From Anaeromicropila populeti (lineage in GTDB: Bacteria; Bacillota; Clostridia; Lachnospirales; Lachnospiraceae): a DNA stretch of 64,000 nt. Each line of letters opens with the position of its first letter. Positions within the stretch are counted from its first letter, which is position 1. The notes beneath the pieces are model-generated. The model did no database searches, was not told where the DNA came from, and saw only the letters and a program-made list of their open reading frames with translations. Below are positions 32,916 to 42,472 of this stretch, in pieces. The DNA is taken from assembly GCF_900112775.1 (NCBI RefSeq), contig NZ_FOYZ01000010.1, forward strand, positions 124,001 to 188,000, given 5' to 3'. Both the position numbers and the translations under genes were made by a program.

Positions 32916-35387
32916 ATGGCAACCTATCAAGCGATAAATGCTTGTACATGGCGTAATGGCAGTTGGATTGCGGGTGTAACCGACTACGTTCGACAAGGGG
33001 TTTATGCCCCAGCCAATAATTATGAGAATGTTGGCGCCATGTTATTTGACCTTACAAGTATTCGAAATACCTATGCAAACTATTATCCTACCTCCGCCAG
33101 TATTCGTCTTGTTAGGATAGCTGCAGGTGATTGGGGGTCAGCCAGAACTATAACACTATATGCTGGAAATGCATATGGTTTGCCATCTCCTAGTTCGGGT
33201 ACCAGCATATCCGGGAGTAGACCTACGAAAGTTACCTCTGGGTATAGCTATACTGTTTCTGCCGGACAAGGTACAAAGGATATCGCAATTTCCACCGCAC
33301 TCATTGATTCCATCGGTAGTGGAGCTAGTAATTGTTTATTCATGGATGCTGGCTCCAGCACACTAAACTATATGGGATTTCGAGCCAGAGATGATTTAAG
33401 CCAGATAGTGTTAACCATTAACTGGGCAATAAGAACCACAGCTTGTAGTGCTCCTACATCCTGTTCATTGAGTGCAACTCTCTCGGAGGACAATGTTACA
33501 TTATCATGGAGTGGTGCTTCCGGTGGTACAAATAATGCCATCTCCTCCTACGAGATACAGTATAGTGATTCTGCTGACAACTTGAATTGGGGATCGTGGA
33601 CAGCACTAACTACAGTAACCACCACGGCCACTAGTGGCAGCTTGTCAGTTGCACCACCATCAACACGGGGTAATTATCGTAGGTTTCGGGTGCGAACTCG
33701 AGGTACAGCAGGAGCAAGTTATTATTCAGGCTGGAGAGTATCGTCGAACTCTGTTCGCAGAAACACAGTTCCTAGCCCACCAACTACAGTGACTGCTACT
33801 CCAATCAATTATAGTGATGAAACAATCACGCTTACTTGGAGTGGTGCTTCTGGAAGTACGAGTGCAATCAAGGGATACCAGATTGCCAGTAGAACATCTA
33901 CGGATAACAGCACATGGAGTCCGTGGAACGTTCTAACCATATTGGCCCTATCGGCTAGTGGAGGTAGTTATAGCCCTAACGTGTCACGAGTTCCAGGAAC
34001 ATATACTCAATTTGGTGTATGGACGATAGATAATCTCGATGTCTACTCCTCGGAAAAAATCAGTAATAGCATTTACTGTGATATCACGGCTTGTGGAGCA
34101 CCGACCGCTTGCTCGGTAAGTTCAACTTTAGCTGAAGGAAATGTTACTCTTTCATGGAGTGGTGCATCTAGTGGCGCAGGCAACACCATCACATCCTATG
34201 AGATTCAATATAGTGACTCGGCAGATAACAGCACATGGGGAGCATGGACAGCATTAACAATAGCGATTTCCTCAACAACAAGTGGCAGCGTAGTTGTTAG
34301 CCCACCGACAACTCGCGGTTATTACCGTAGGTTTAGAGTTAGGACACGTGGTACGGCTGGAGAGAGTTTTTATTCTGACTGGACTATATCTAGCAACACT
34401 GTCCGCAGAAATACACTGCCCATTCCGCCTACTTCTTTCACTGCTACTCCGCCAATATATGAGACGAATACAGTAACTCTTATGTGGAGCGGAACGATAC
34501 CGGGAACCAGTGCCATCAAGCAATATGTTATTCAACAAGCTACATCAGCAGACGGTATAAATTGGTCGGTATATGAAGCATTGACTACTATTATTTCAAG
34601 TGCTACTTCAGGTACCCATCAGGTAAATGCTTCCCCGGTACCTGGAATGTATACCCGCTATCGAATAAGCGTAACAGATACACTTGATGCAGTTTCAAGC
34701 CATGTGGTTAGTAACACGGTAAAGAAAAACAGTCCGCCTGCTGCTCCGATCATCGTCAGTCCTATGACCGGAAAGTCTACTTATAACACGACACCACGCT
34801 TTATGATTACTACAGGCACTGAACCAGACGGTCAGACACAGATTGTGGAAGTAAAGATTGATTCAGGTGAGTGGGTTAATAGTGTGGATAATCCTGAGAG
34901 ATTTTCTACGAGTGGCTATCTGGGAAATGGTGTTAGTACGGTGTACCAAGCGGAACCGCTTGCAGTAGGAAACCATACTGTAATCTTCCGCTGTCTTGAT
35001 AGTGATATTGAGTCGGCAAGCACAGAAGTTGTTCGGACATTTACTATACTACAGCCACCTTTTGAAACGATTACTGCAAACGAGACTGTCGTAAAGGCAG
35101 CACATATTCAGACGCTTCGAACCGCTTTAAATATAGTGCTAAGTTATTACAACTTATCCCCTGTAATTTGGAGTGAAGAGATTATTGCGGGAAGAACAAC
35201 AGTTAAAAAATGGTCATTTCACATTACTGAAATCCGAAAAGCTATTGATACTATCATTACAGTGGTTAATGGTTTTGACTCTTCTGCAGCATTTGATATA
35301 CCACCTGTGACATGGCTCCCTATTGGAACAGGGCGTCCAAAGGCGGATGTGATGCAACAAATCCACGATCTTATACTGATGCTGTAA
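32916..35387 (+). CDS. Tail fiber with alternating fibronectin type III-like repeats
   Basis: The 823-residue protein has an N-terminal beta domain (1-173), four fibronectin III-like domains and an Ig-like domain (about 605-710), then a helical C-terminal 110 residues. The four repeats alternate A-B-A-B: A at about 174-283 and 390-498 (shared SYEIQYSDSADN, RRFRVRTRGTAG), B at about 284-390 and 498-605 (TATP, TLTWSGA, TSAIK). It probably projects from the tail tip and binds host cell-surface sugars. A terminator follows it. Confidence 0.85.
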   Translation: MATYQAINACTWRNGSWIAGVTDYVRQGVYAPANNYENVGAMLFDLTSIRNTYANYYPTSASIRLVRIAAGDWGSARTITLYAGNAYGLPSPSSGTSISGSRPTKVTSGYSYTVSAGQGTKDIAISTALIDSIGSGASNCLFMDAGSSTLNYMGFRARDDLSQIVLTINWAIRTTACSAPTSCSLSATLSEDNVTLSWSGASGGTNNAISSYEIQYSDSADNLNWGSWTALTTVTTTATSGSLSVAPPSTRGNYRRFRVRTRGTAGASYYSGWRVSSNSVRRNTVPSPPTTVTATPINYSDETITLTWSGASGSTSAIKGYQIASRTSTDNSTWSPWNVLTILALSASGGSYSPNVSRVPGTYTQFGVWTIDNLDVYSSEKISNSIYCDITACGAPTACSVSSTLAEGNVTLSWSGASSGAGNTITSYEIQYSDSADNSTWGAWTALTIAISSTTSGSVVVSPPTTRGYYRRFRVRTRGTAGESFYSDWTISSNTVRRNTLPIPPTSFTATPPIYETNTVTLMWSGTIPGTSAIKQYVIQQATSADGINWSVYEALTTIISSATSGTHQVNASPVPGMYTRYRISVTDTLDAVSSHVVSNTVKKNSPPAAPIIVSPMTGKSTYNTTPRFMITTGTEPDGQTQIVEVKIDSGEWVNSVDNPERFSTSGYLGNGVSTVYQAEPLAVGNHTVIFRCLDSDIESASTEVVRTFTILQPPFETITANETVVKAAHIQTLRTALNIVLSYYNLSPVIWSEEIIAGRTTVKKWSFHITEIRKAIDTIITVVNGFDSSAAFDIPPVTWLPIGTGRPKADVMQQIHDLILML

Positions 35388-35405
35388 GGTGTGTGATACG
35401 GCAAC

Positions 35406-35437
35406 AGCACTCTTGTATTTTACAGGGGTGCTTTTTT
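35406..35437 (+). terminator. Terminator after tail fiber gene
   Basis: AGCACTCTTGTA (35406-35417) pairs with TACAGGGGTGCT (35421-35432), 12 bp with three G-T wobbles and a 3-base loop, followed by TTTTTT. It is one of the strongest terminators in the window and separates tail genes from the lysis genes. Confidence 0.85.
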
Positions 35438-35471
35438 AAATACACAAATTAATGTAATGGAGGTGTTTACA

Positions 35472-35912
35472 GTGAAAGAGATTTGGAATTGGATACAGTT
35501 AGCTTTTGTGGCTGTTGGTGCTTTTCTTGGATGGTTTCTCGGCGGGTTTGACGGATTTCTATATACACTGGTCACTTTTGTAGCTATTGATTATCTGACA
35601 GGTGTCCTTTGTGCGATTACAGATAAAAAGCTGTCCAGCGAAATTGGTGCCAAGGGAATTTTCAAAAAGGTGCTCATCTTTGTAATGGTAGGTATCGCTC
35701 ATATTCTTGATACACAAATTTTGGGGAGTGCAGGATACAATGGCAGCGCTTTGCGAACGGCGGTAATCTTTTTCTATCTAAGTAACGAGGGTGTATCCAT
35801 TTTGGAGAATGCAGGTCATATTGGGCTACCCATCCCAGAAAAACTAAAGGCTGTTCTTAAGCAACTACATGGTCGTGATGAGGAACCTCCTAAGCCAGGT
35901 GATGAAATATGA
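35472..35912 (+). CDS. Phage holin (holin_4/Cph1 type)
   Basis: The 146-residue membrane protein has three hydrophobic segments (IQLAFVAVGAFLGWFLGGF, LYTLVTFVAIDYLTGVLC, VLIFVMVGIAHILD) and the conserved DYLTGV motif of this holin family. It forms membrane pores so that the amidase encoded downstream can reach the wall. GTG 35472 is chosen because GGAGGTG sits before it. It is clearly homologous to the right prophage holin at 53773-54186 (shared SSE(I/V)G, FFY(L/I)SNEGVS). Confidence 0.9.
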   Translation: MKEIWNWIQLAFVAVGAFLGWFLGGFDGFLYTLVTFVAIDYLTGVLCAITDKKLSSEIGAKGIFKKVLIFVMVGIAHILDTQILGSAGYNGSALRTAVIFFYLSNEGVSILENAGHIGLPIPEKLKAVLKQLHGRDEEPPKPGDEI

Positions 35913-37303
35913 TTGACTTAACAAAAGCGGTAACGGTATTCATTGGTCGACGCGGTGAACACAATTACCGAAATATTGAGTTTGATGTATCAAGCCTACT
36001 GGAAAATAACTACCCAAGTGCCTCCTTAAATGCGATTTACAAAAGGCCTGATGGGGTTGCATATCCGGTAGTCACGAACTACGCTGATGGTGTCCTTACA
36101 TGGCAGCCCAATGCAACGGACACATCATTTGTTGGTGTTGGTCGGCTTGAAATAAGGGTTACTTATGGTGATGTGGTTGGAAAGAGTGCAAGAATACTAA
36201 CCATAGTCGAGGATGCTCTTGTGGATGGAATTGTTGAACCACCAGAACCTCCTGCACAGGAATGGTTAAATAAAGTGCTTTCAGCTTTAGCTGAACTGGA
36301 TATTGATGAAATAAATAATCTGCTCAACCTCACTTACAATCTATTAAACAACAACTATGATTTGCTAAATACAACACACAATTTGGTTGAGGATACCCGC
36401 GAAAATCTATATAGGCGGACAGGTATTCTACTCAACCATTTGCATCCAATAGAAACAGCTAGTGCACCGGATATGATTAGCCGGAGGGCAGCCATCACAT
36501 TTAGCAATATAGCAAATGGAAACGATGTAGTAATTGGCACGATAACATATACTTTCGTTACAGCTTTGGGCAGTCCAGCTGCAAATAATGTGCAGGTTCT
36601 AATTCAAGACACCCTCCGTAATACAGTTAAGACACTTGCTAGAGCTATAAGGGGCATTGATGACGAAATGAATATTGCCTATGGAACTGGGACTGATCCA
36701 AACCCAATATGTACAGCTTACTGGACAAGTCAAAGGTTTTCCATAGGTAGTACTACCGTTGAGGCAGGTGAGAGTCTTTTCCTACTTGAAAGAGCAGAAA
36801 ACGTGACTTCCGCGATACCTCTCTCATCCACTGCAACGGCTATTATTAGTGACTTCACCCGGTCGGCCTATTCAAGATATATATTGTCTGGCAATGTCTC
36901 AGGTTCAGGCGGTGTAAACAGTGTCCGTGGCCCTTTGCACACGATATTACCTATTAATAGTGTGGTTATTGGCGGTCAGGGCGGAGAACTGTATCCAACG
37001 GCTTATGATTGCCATTTGATAACTCTTTGTCGTCAATCGGATACTAGTGAAAAGGAACTGGACTTGTATATTTCCAATGATGAGGAGACGTTTACCAGAA
37101 TTCAACGGAGTACTCCTATCGGGTCGAATACTTCAGCAGAATCCTTGCACATTCATATTCAAATGCGGCAGGCCAGAGTTCCAGCAGGTTACGGACTGTA
37201 TATCTGTATGGGAAGTGATGGAACATCATCAAATGCTTATTGTGATTTAAAGTTTACCTATCACCTGTACCCTGTCCATCTTACACCTGAGCCAAATGAT
37301 TAA
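35909..37303 (+). CDS. Baseplate upper (BppU-like) protein in the lysis cassette
   Basis: The 464-residue protein has an N-terminal domain (residues 1-110) resembling the BppU N-terminal domain of Gram-positive phage baseplates (VTVFIGRRGEHNYRNIEFDV, LTWQPNA). The remaining 350 residues start with a heptad-like helical linker (NNLLNLTYNLLNNNYDLLN) and end in a beta-rich region with no recognised family. It probably is a receptor-binding or baseplate protein. It sits between holin and amidase, with an ATGA-type overlap, rather than with the other tail genes. Confidence 0.75.
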   Translation: MIDLTKAVTVFIGRRGEHNYRNIEFDVSSLLENNYPSASLNAIYKRPDGVAYPVVTNYADGVLTWQPNATDTSFVGVGRLEIRVTYGDVVGKSARILTIVEDALVDGIVEPPEPPAQEWLNKVLSALAELDIDEINNLLNLTYNLLNNNYDLLNTTHNLVEDTRENLYRRTGILLNHLHPIETASAPDMISRRAAITFSNIANGNDVVIGTITYTFVTALGSPAANNVQVLIQDTLRNTVKTLARAIRGIDDEMNIAYGTGTDPNPICTAYWTSQRFSIGSTTVEAGESLFLLERAENVTSAIPLSSTATAIISDFTRSAYSRYILSGNVSGSGGVNSVRGPLHTILPINSVVIGGQGGELYPTAYDCHLITLCRQSDTSEKELDLYISNDEETFTRIQRSTPIGSNTSAESLHIHIQMRQARVPAGYGLYICMGSDGTSSNAYCDLKFTYHLYPVHLTPEPND

Positions 37304-37320
37304 ATGTTGAGGTGATTATA

Positions 37321-38022
37321 ATGAAATTATACAAACTAATACTTACGAACAATGCCTGCTACAAGGCAGGTAAAACAATAAAACCGAATGGTATAATGAT
37401 TCACTCAACAGGGGCTAACAACCCGTGGTTGAAGAGATATGTTGGCCCAGATGACGGTTTGCTCGGAAAGAACCAATACAATAATCATTGGAATCAGGAT
37501 AAACCTGGAGGTCGTCAAGTTTGTGTCCATGCTTTTATTGGCAAATTAGCAGATGGTTCCATTGCCACCTATCAAACATTGCCTTGGAATCACAGAGGTT
37601 GGCATGCTGGAGGAGATGCAAATAATACTCATATTGGATTTGAAATCTGCGAGGACGGTTTGACCGATACCTCGTTTTTTAATGCAGTTTATAAGGAAGC
37701 AGTAGAGCTTTGTGTACATCTTTGCAAACTCTATGGACTTAGTGAGAAGGATATCATCTGTCATAGTGAAGGCTATAAGCAAGGTATAGCCAGTAACCAT
37801 GCAGATGTTATGCACTGGTTTCCTAAGCATGGCAAGACCATGGATACTTTTAGAGCAGACGTTAAGAAACTTCTAAGCGAAGGAGTAAAATCAGCAGAAC
37901 CAGTGCAAAAGAAATACTACCGTGTACAAATAGGTGCATACACTGTCAAAGCAAATGCTGAGGCACAGCTTGCCAAAGCTAAAAAGGCAGGATTTACGGA
38001 TGCATTTATTAAGTATGATTAA
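37321..38022 (+). CDS. N-acetylmuramoyl-L-alanine amidase endolysin
   Basis: The 233-residue endolysin has an N-terminal Amidase_2/PGRP-type zinc domain (MIHSTGANN with His ligand, HNRGWHAGG-like region as NHRGWHAGGDANN, CHSEGYK) that cuts the amide bond between muramic acid and the stem peptide. The C-terminus (YRVQIGAYTVKANAEAQL) is a short SPOR-like wall-binding repeat. It is released by the holin to lyse the cell. ATG 37321 follows GAGGTGA. Confidence 0.92.
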   Translation: MKLYKLILTNNACYKAGKTIKPNGIMIHSTGANNPWLKRYVGPDDGLLGKNQYNNHWNQDKPGGRQVCVHAFIGKLADGSIATYQTLPWNHRGWHAGGDANNTHIGFEICEDGLTDTSFFNAVYKEAVELCVHLCKLYGLSEKDIICHSEGYKQGIASNHADVMHWFPKHGKTMDTFRADVKKLLSEGVKSAEPVQKKYYRVQIGAYTVKANAEAQLAKAKKAGFTDAFIKYD

Positions 38023-38102
38023 TCAAAGGGAGCGAGTAAAAAAGTATTTTTGCTTTAGCTTCACAGAGTTTCCCTAAAAAAAACTAACTATTAGATGTAT
38101 AT

Positions 38103-38139
38103 AGCCTGTGGGGGTTATTCCCTTGCAGGCTCTTTTTTT
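38103..38139 (+). terminator. Terminator after amidase gene
   Basis: AGCCTGTGGGGG (38103-38114) pairs with CCCTTGCAGGCT (38120-38131), loop TTATT, followed by a run of seven T. It ends the structural/lysis operon. The remaining 38023-38102 of this gap shows no further gene. Confidence 0.85.
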
Positions 38140-38166
38140 ATGCTCTGGTTTTATTTTATTTTTACA

Positions 38167-38210
38167 AATCCTCAACTTCGACCTGTTCCCGCGGCTATTA
38201 GGTAGGAGGT
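38167..38210 (+). promoter_or_regulatory. Conserved leader motif, copy 3
   Basis: AATCCTCAAC (38167-38176), 15 bases, then CGGCTATTAGG as in the other two copies. The pyrimidine-rich ACCT (38181-38184) can pair with AGGT (38207-38210) of the Shine-Dalgarno for the small gene at 38219. This copy is shorter and lacks the nested hairpin. Confidence 0.5.
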
Positions 38211-38218
38211 GATTCTAC

Positions 38219-38455
38219 ATGAATCAGCATGAGGATAAAAAAGTTATGAAGATCTCAGATGGGGTTATAGACAAAAGCATCGAATTAAAGAAAATGTCAC
38301 AGGAGCAGCTAAAGCGTGAGTTTGATTATATTCAAGCAGAGAAATTACTTAGAAAGATGCTTCAAAAAGGTTTAATAACGGAGGCAGAATTCAACAAGAT
38401 AGACGCACTCAACCGCCAAACTTTCTCTCCTTTTTTAGCAGAGATAATGCCCTGA
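38219..38455 (+). CDS. SHOCT-like small protein upstream of recombinases
   Basis: The 78-residue protein has an N-terminal charged tail and a C-terminal SHOCT-like helical pair (AEKLLRKMLQKGLITEAEF) ending in NRQTFSPFLAEIMP. Its counterpart in the right prophage (52459-52707) has the same ending (NRKTFSPYLVEIMP). In Clostridia mobile elements this gene regularly precedes the three-recombinase cassette, so it may be a recombination directionality factor or regulator; neither is proven. Its ribosome binding site lies in the conserved leader motif. Confidence 0.75.
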   Translation: MNQHEDKKVMKISDGVIDKSIELKKMSQEQLKREFDYIQAEKLLRKMLQKGLITEAEFNKIDALNRQTFSPFLAEIMP

Positions 38456-38516
38456 AGTCGTTGATATATAAGGGTTTCAGAGGTAATATGTGACCTACCA
38501 AGAAGGAGGTGAGGCG

Positions 38517-40076
38517 ATGAAAAAGATAACGAAAATAGAAGGAAATAAGGTTGCATCGATTATCAAACCTAAACTACGAGTGGCCGCATACTGTCGTGTT
38601 TCTACGGGTAGTGATGAACAGTTAGTAAGTCTACAAGCACAAAAATCCCATTATGAGACTTACATAAAGGCAAACCCAGAATGGGAGTATGTTGGCTTGT
38701 ATTATGATGAGGGAATTAGTGGCACTAAAAAAGAAAACCGAACGGAACTTCTAAGAATGCTGTCAGATTGTGAAAACAAGAAGATTGACTTAATTATTAC
38801 AAAGTCCATTAGTAGGTTTGCAAGAAACACTACGGATTGTTTGGAGATGGTTCGTAAACTGTTGGACCTTGGGATTTATATCTACTTTGAGAAAGAGAAT
38901 ATCAATACCCAATCAATGGAAAGTGAACTGATGCTTTCTATATTAAGCGGGCTTGCAGAAAGTGAGTCAATCTCCATTTCGGAAAATAACAAGTGGGCAA
39001 TTCAAAGGAGATTTCAGAACGGAACTTTTAAGATTTCTTACCCACCATATGGCTATGACAACATTGATGGTCAAATGGTGGTAAACCCTGAGCAAGCAGA
39101 AATTGTGAAGTATATTTTCGCAGAAGTATTATCAGGCAAGGGTACACAGAAAATAGCAGATGATCTTAATCAAAAGGGTATCCCCTCCAAAAGAGGTGGT
39201 CGTTGGACTGCTACCACAATTCGAGGAATTCTAAAAAATGAGAAATATACCGGGGATGTTATACTGCAAAAAACCTATACAGATTCCCGTTTTAATAAGC
39301 GCACCAATTATGGTGAGAAAAACAGATATTTAATAGAAAATCACCATGAGGCAATTATCAGCCATGAAGTGTTTGAAGCAGTAGAAGCTGCCTTAAATCA
39401 AAGGGCAAAAGAAAAGGGAATAGAAAAGCGTAATGATAAGTACCAAAACCGGTATTCTTTCTCCGGGAAAATTATTTGCTCGGAATGTGGTAGCACCTTT
39501 AAAAGACGAATTCATTCATCCGGCACAAGAAAATATGTAGCCTGGTGTTGTAGTAAACACTTAAAGCAGATAACAGAATGTTCCATGCAGTTTATTCGAG
39601 ATGAGGATATAAAGACGGCCTTTGTTACTATGATTAACAAGCTGATTTTCGGTAGAAAACTTATTCTACAACCACTATTAGATGCTTTGCGTGGAATGAG
39701 CAACTCAGATAACCTTTCAAGAATTCAGGAATTAGAGAAGCAAATTGAAAAAAATGCAGAACAGAGAGAACTGCTTGTAAAGCTTATGGCAAAGGGTTAT
39801 CTAGAACCAGCCCTTTTTAACAGAGAAAACAATGAACTGCAAATGGAAGCAGATAATTATATGGGGCAAAAAGAAGCTTTAATTCATGCTTTAAATGGAG
39901 AATTATCAAAGGTGCAGGAAGTCAGTAACTTAATAAAGTTTACAAATAAGGCTGAAATGATAAATACCTTTAGCGAGCAAATTTTCAATGATTATGTTGA
40001 AAAAATTATCGTTTTCTCAAGGGTAGAGATAGGTTTTGTTCTGAAATGTGGAATCACACTAAGGGAAAGGATGTGA
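38517..40076 (+). CDS. Large serine recombinase A
   Basis: The 519-residue large serine recombinase has an N-terminal resolvase domain ([11 protein letters not shown], catalytic Ser29; [10 protein letters not shown] with active-site Arg residues), a recombinase domain (about 155-270), a zinc ribbon (CSECGSTF...CCSKH), and a C-terminal coiled-coil. It catalyses strand exchange for integration or excision. It is the first of three recombinase genes; ATG 38517 follows AAGGAGGTGAGG. The cassette layout A-B-C matches the right prophage. Confidence 0.94.
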   Translation: MKKITKIEGNKVASIIKPKLRVAAYCRVSTGSDEQLVSLQAQKSHYETYIKANPEWEYVGLYYDEGISGTKKENRTELLRMLSDCENKKIDLIITKSISRFARNTTDCLEMVRKLLDLGIYIYFEKENINTQSMESELMLSILSGLAESESISISENNKWAIQRRFQNGTFKISYPPYGYDNIDGQMVVNPEQAEIVKYIFAEVLSGKGTQKIADDLNQKGIPSKRGGRWTATTIRGILKNEKYTGDVILQKTYTDSRFNKRTNYGEKNRYLIENHHEAIISHEVFEAVEAALNQRAKEKGIEKRNDKYQNRYSFSGKIICSECGSTFKRRIHSSGTRKYVAWCCSKHLKQITECSMQFIRDEDIKTAFVTMINKLIFGRKLILQPLLDALRGMSNSDNLSRIQELEKQIEKNAEQRELLVKLMAKGYLEPALFNRENNELQMEADNYMGQKEALIHALNGELSKVQEVSNLIKFTNKAEMINTFSEQIFNDYVEKIIVFSRVEIGFVLKCGITLRERM

Positions 40077-40081
40077 GAAAA

Positions 40082-40510
40082 ATGGCGCACACGCCCTATG
40101 GCTATAGGATAGAGAATGGAATAGCAGTTATCGATGAAGAAAAAGCTGAAAAGGTTAGGAATTTATATAAGGGTTACTTATCAGGCCTTTCCTTATCGGT
40201 CGCAGCAAAGTCTGCTGGAATAGATGCTTATCATGGAACTGCTGGAAGGATGCTAAGAAATGAACGTTATCTTGGTGATGATTATTACCCTGCCATCATT
40301 GACAAAGAGACCTACGAAAGAGCAGAAACAGAGAGGGTAAAGAGAGCAAAAAAGCTAGGCAGAATCTTTGAACCCAAGACAGAAGATAAACCTACTATTT
40401 ATAAGAAGTTTTCCATAGGACAAATAATTCAGAAGTATACAAATCCTTTTACACAAGCGGAATATGTATACAGCTTAATAGAAAGTGAGGTGCAGCAAGA
40501 TGGCAGTTAA
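40082..40510 (+). CDS. Recombinase-domain-only protein B (no catalytic domain)
   Basis: The 142-residue protein matches only the DNA-binding 'recombinase' domain of large serine recombinases ([30 protein letters not shown]). It lacks the resolvase catalytic domain and zinc ribbon. It sits five bases after gene A and overlaps gene C by 11 bases, so the three are co-translated. It may help recombinase A or C choose or synapse att sites. The right prophage has the same gene (50419-50850). Confidence 0.85.
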   Translation: MAHTPYGYRIENGIAVIDEEKAEKVRNLYKGYLSGLSLSVAAKSAGIDAYHGTAGRMLRNERYLGDDYYPAIIDKETYERAETERVKRAKKLGRIFEPKTEDKPTIYKKFSIGQIIQKYTNPFTQAEYVYSLIESEVQQDGS

Positions 40511-42065
40511 TAAAAATGTAATGATTATACCTGCAATAAAACGTGTAGGCAACAATCGAAAAGAAGATGAAACACCAAAACTTCGGGTCGCTGCTTATTG
40601 CCGAGTTTCTACAGATAGTGATGAGCAGGCTAGTAGTTACGAAGTGCAGATTGAACACTATACAGAGTTTATTAAGAAGAATTCAGAGTGGGAATTTGCA
40701 GGGATCTTTGCTGATGATGGTATCAGCGGCACAAATACAAAAAATCGCGACGAATTTAATCGAATGATTGATGAGTGCATGGCTGGGAAAATTGATATGG
40801 TTATTACCAAATCAATAAGCCGATTTGCTAGAAATACCTTGGACTGTCTACAATACATCAGAAAACTTAAAGATAAAAATGTTGCGGTATATTTTGAGAA
40901 AGAAAATATCAATACACTGGATGCCAAAGGTGAAATTATGCTTACCATTATGGCATCCTTAGCGCAACAAGAGAGCCAGTCATTAAGCCAGAATGTAAAG
41001 CTTGGTTACCAATACCGATACCAACAGGGAGAGGTAATGGTCAATTGTTCTAGGTTTTTAGGATATACCAAAGATGAAAATAAGCGATTAGTAATTGTGC
41101 CGGAGGAAGCTGAAATAGTTAAAAGGATTTACCGAGAGTATCTTGAAGGCTCAAGTATGGATAAAATCAAAAAAGGACTTGAAGCTGATGGCATACTTAC
41201 GGGAGCGGGAAAAAAAAGGTGGCATACCAGTACTATAAGGAAAATATTAAGCAATGAAAAATACATTGGTGATGCATTGCTCCAAAAAACTTATACGGTA
41301 GATTTTCTTACAAAAAAGAGGGTTGTAAATAACGGAATCGTACCTCAGTATTATGTAGAGAATAACCATGAAGCCATTATCCCGCGTGAAATCTTCATGC
41401 AGGTACAAGAAGAGTTAGTTCGTAGAAGTAGAGGACATATAAGTACTAGTGGAAAGAAAAGAAACTTTAGTTCAAATCATGTATTTTCACAAATTATCTT
41501 CTGTGGAGAGTGTGGCGAAATATACCGTAGAGTTCATTGGAATAACCGAGGTAAAAAATCGATTGTTTGGAGATGCGTCAGTAGACTTGAGAATACAGGG
41601 TTAACTTGTCATTCCCGAACCGTGCTGGAGGATATGATAGGCCTTGCTACGGTGGATGCAATTAATAAACTAATAGGGCAAAAGGATGGCTTTTTAACTA
41701 TCTTAAAGGAAAATATAGAAACAGTGATAAGTGAAACGGACAATAATATTGTTTCCGAGATAGATAAAAAGCTAGAGGAATTACAAAAAGACCTTTTGAG
41801 ACTGGCAAATTCCAAAGAAGATTATAACGATATAGCCGATGAGATTTACAGGCTCAGAGAGGAAAGACATAAGGCTTTAGCAGAAGAAGCTGGCAAAAAA
41901 GGTTCCAAGCAAAGACTAGAAGAGATGGAAAAATTTCTAAATGAACAATCCAGCCTCCTTGAGGAATATGATGAGCAGCTAGTAAGGAGACTTATAGAGA
42001 AAATAACGGTCTATGATGATAAACTAACTATTGAATTTAAATCTGGTGTAGAAGTAGATGTATAA
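40500..42065 (+). CDS. Large serine recombinase C
   Basis: The 521-residue large serine recombinase has catalytic Ser37 in [23 protein letters not shown], the recombinase domain, a zinc ribbon ([10 protein letters not shown]... C...C) and a C-terminal coiled-coil ending [15 protein letters not shown]. It differs from gene A, so the element carries two different catalytic recombinases plus one DNA-binding helper. A terminator follows at 42084. Confidence 0.94.
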   Translation: MAVNKNVMIIPAIKRVGNNRKEDETPKLRVAAYCRVSTDSDEQASSYEVQIEHYTEFIKKNSEWEFAGIFADDGISGTNTKNRDEFNRMIDECMAGKIDMVITKSISRFARNTLDCLQYIRKLKDKNVAVYFEKENINTLDAKGEIMLTIMASLAQQESQSLSQNVKLGYQYRYQQGEVMVNCSRFLGYTKDENKRLVIVPEEAEIVKRIYREYLEGSSMDKIKKGLEADGILTGAGKKRWHTSTIRKILSNEKYIGDALLQKTYTVDFLTKKRVVNNGIVPQYYVENNHEAIIPREIFMQVQEELVRRSRGHISTSGKKRNFSSNHVFSQIIFCGECGEIYRRVHWNNRGKKSIVWRCVSRLENTGLTCHSRTVLEDMIGLATVDAINKLIGQKDGFLTILKENIETVISETDNNIVSEIDKKLEELQKDLLRLANSKEDYNDIADEIYRLREERHKALAEEAGKKGSKQRLEEMEKFLNEQSSLLEEYDEQLVRRLIEKITVYDDKLTIEFKSGVEVDV

Positions 42066-42083
42066 ACATAACCTTCATGAATG

Positions 42084-42124
42084 ACCACCATTCAGGAGAT
42101 ATATTCTCTTGATTGGTGGTTTTC
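42084..42124 (+). terminator. Terminator after recombinase cassette
   Basis: ACCACCA (42084-42090) pairs with TGGTGGT (42114-42120), extended inward by a CAGGAGA/TCTCTTG stem with one mismatch, and is followed by TTTC TTTC. It isolates the recombinase operon from the cargo operon. Confidence 0.75.
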
Positions 42125-42129
42125 TTTCA

Positions 42130-42185
42130 TTGACTGGAATTGGTAAAAGGCATATAATCTTATTAACAATGTTGTTGATATTGTT
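42130..42185 (+). promoter_or_regulatory. Strong sigma-A-type promoter and operator-like dyad of the cargo operon
   Basis: TTGACT (42130-42135), 17 bases, TATAAT (42153-42158) is nearly the full housekeeping consensus. The dyad AACAAT-N9-ATTGTT (42165-42185) overlaps the predicted transcription start and resembles a repressor operator. It is the only clear promoter for genes 42206-45878. Confidence 0.75.
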
Positions 42186-42205
42186 ATTGATAAGGAGATG
42201 ACAAC

Positions 42206-42445
42206 ATGGGTGATGTTAATGAGTTACTAGAAGAAGCTATTAAGGAAACTGAAAACTTGAATGAAGGTGAAGTCTTTCTTGTTAAAGATTTGTTCAAGGG
42301 TTATGTATGGAATAGAATACCCAGAAAGGATCGACTTCTGCTTGGGACTTTATTTTTAAACTACGTAAATAAAATGGAAGGTAATATAAAGGCAATTGAA
42401 AAGACCTCATCTAACCAGCAGAGGTACGAAAAGGTTTGTAAATAA
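42206..42445 (+). CDS. DUF1413-like small protein, first gene of cargo operon
   Basis: The 79-residue protein contains EVFLVKDLFKGYVWNRIPR followed by LLLGTLFLNYV and SSNQQRYEK, a pattern I associate with DUF1413-type proteins. It has a compact, probably winged-helix-like form and may bind DNA. As first gene behind a promoter with an operator dyad, it is the natural candidate for an operon regulator; that is inference. It has ATG and AAGGAG upstream, unlike the four TTG genes that follow. Confidence 0.6.
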   Translation: MGDVNELLEEAIKETENLNEGEVFLVKDLFKGYVWNRIPRKDRLLLGTLFLNYVNKMEGNIKAIEKTSSNQQRYEKVCK

Positions 42446-42472
42446 TTTAACTATTCATGAGGGGGGATCGTT

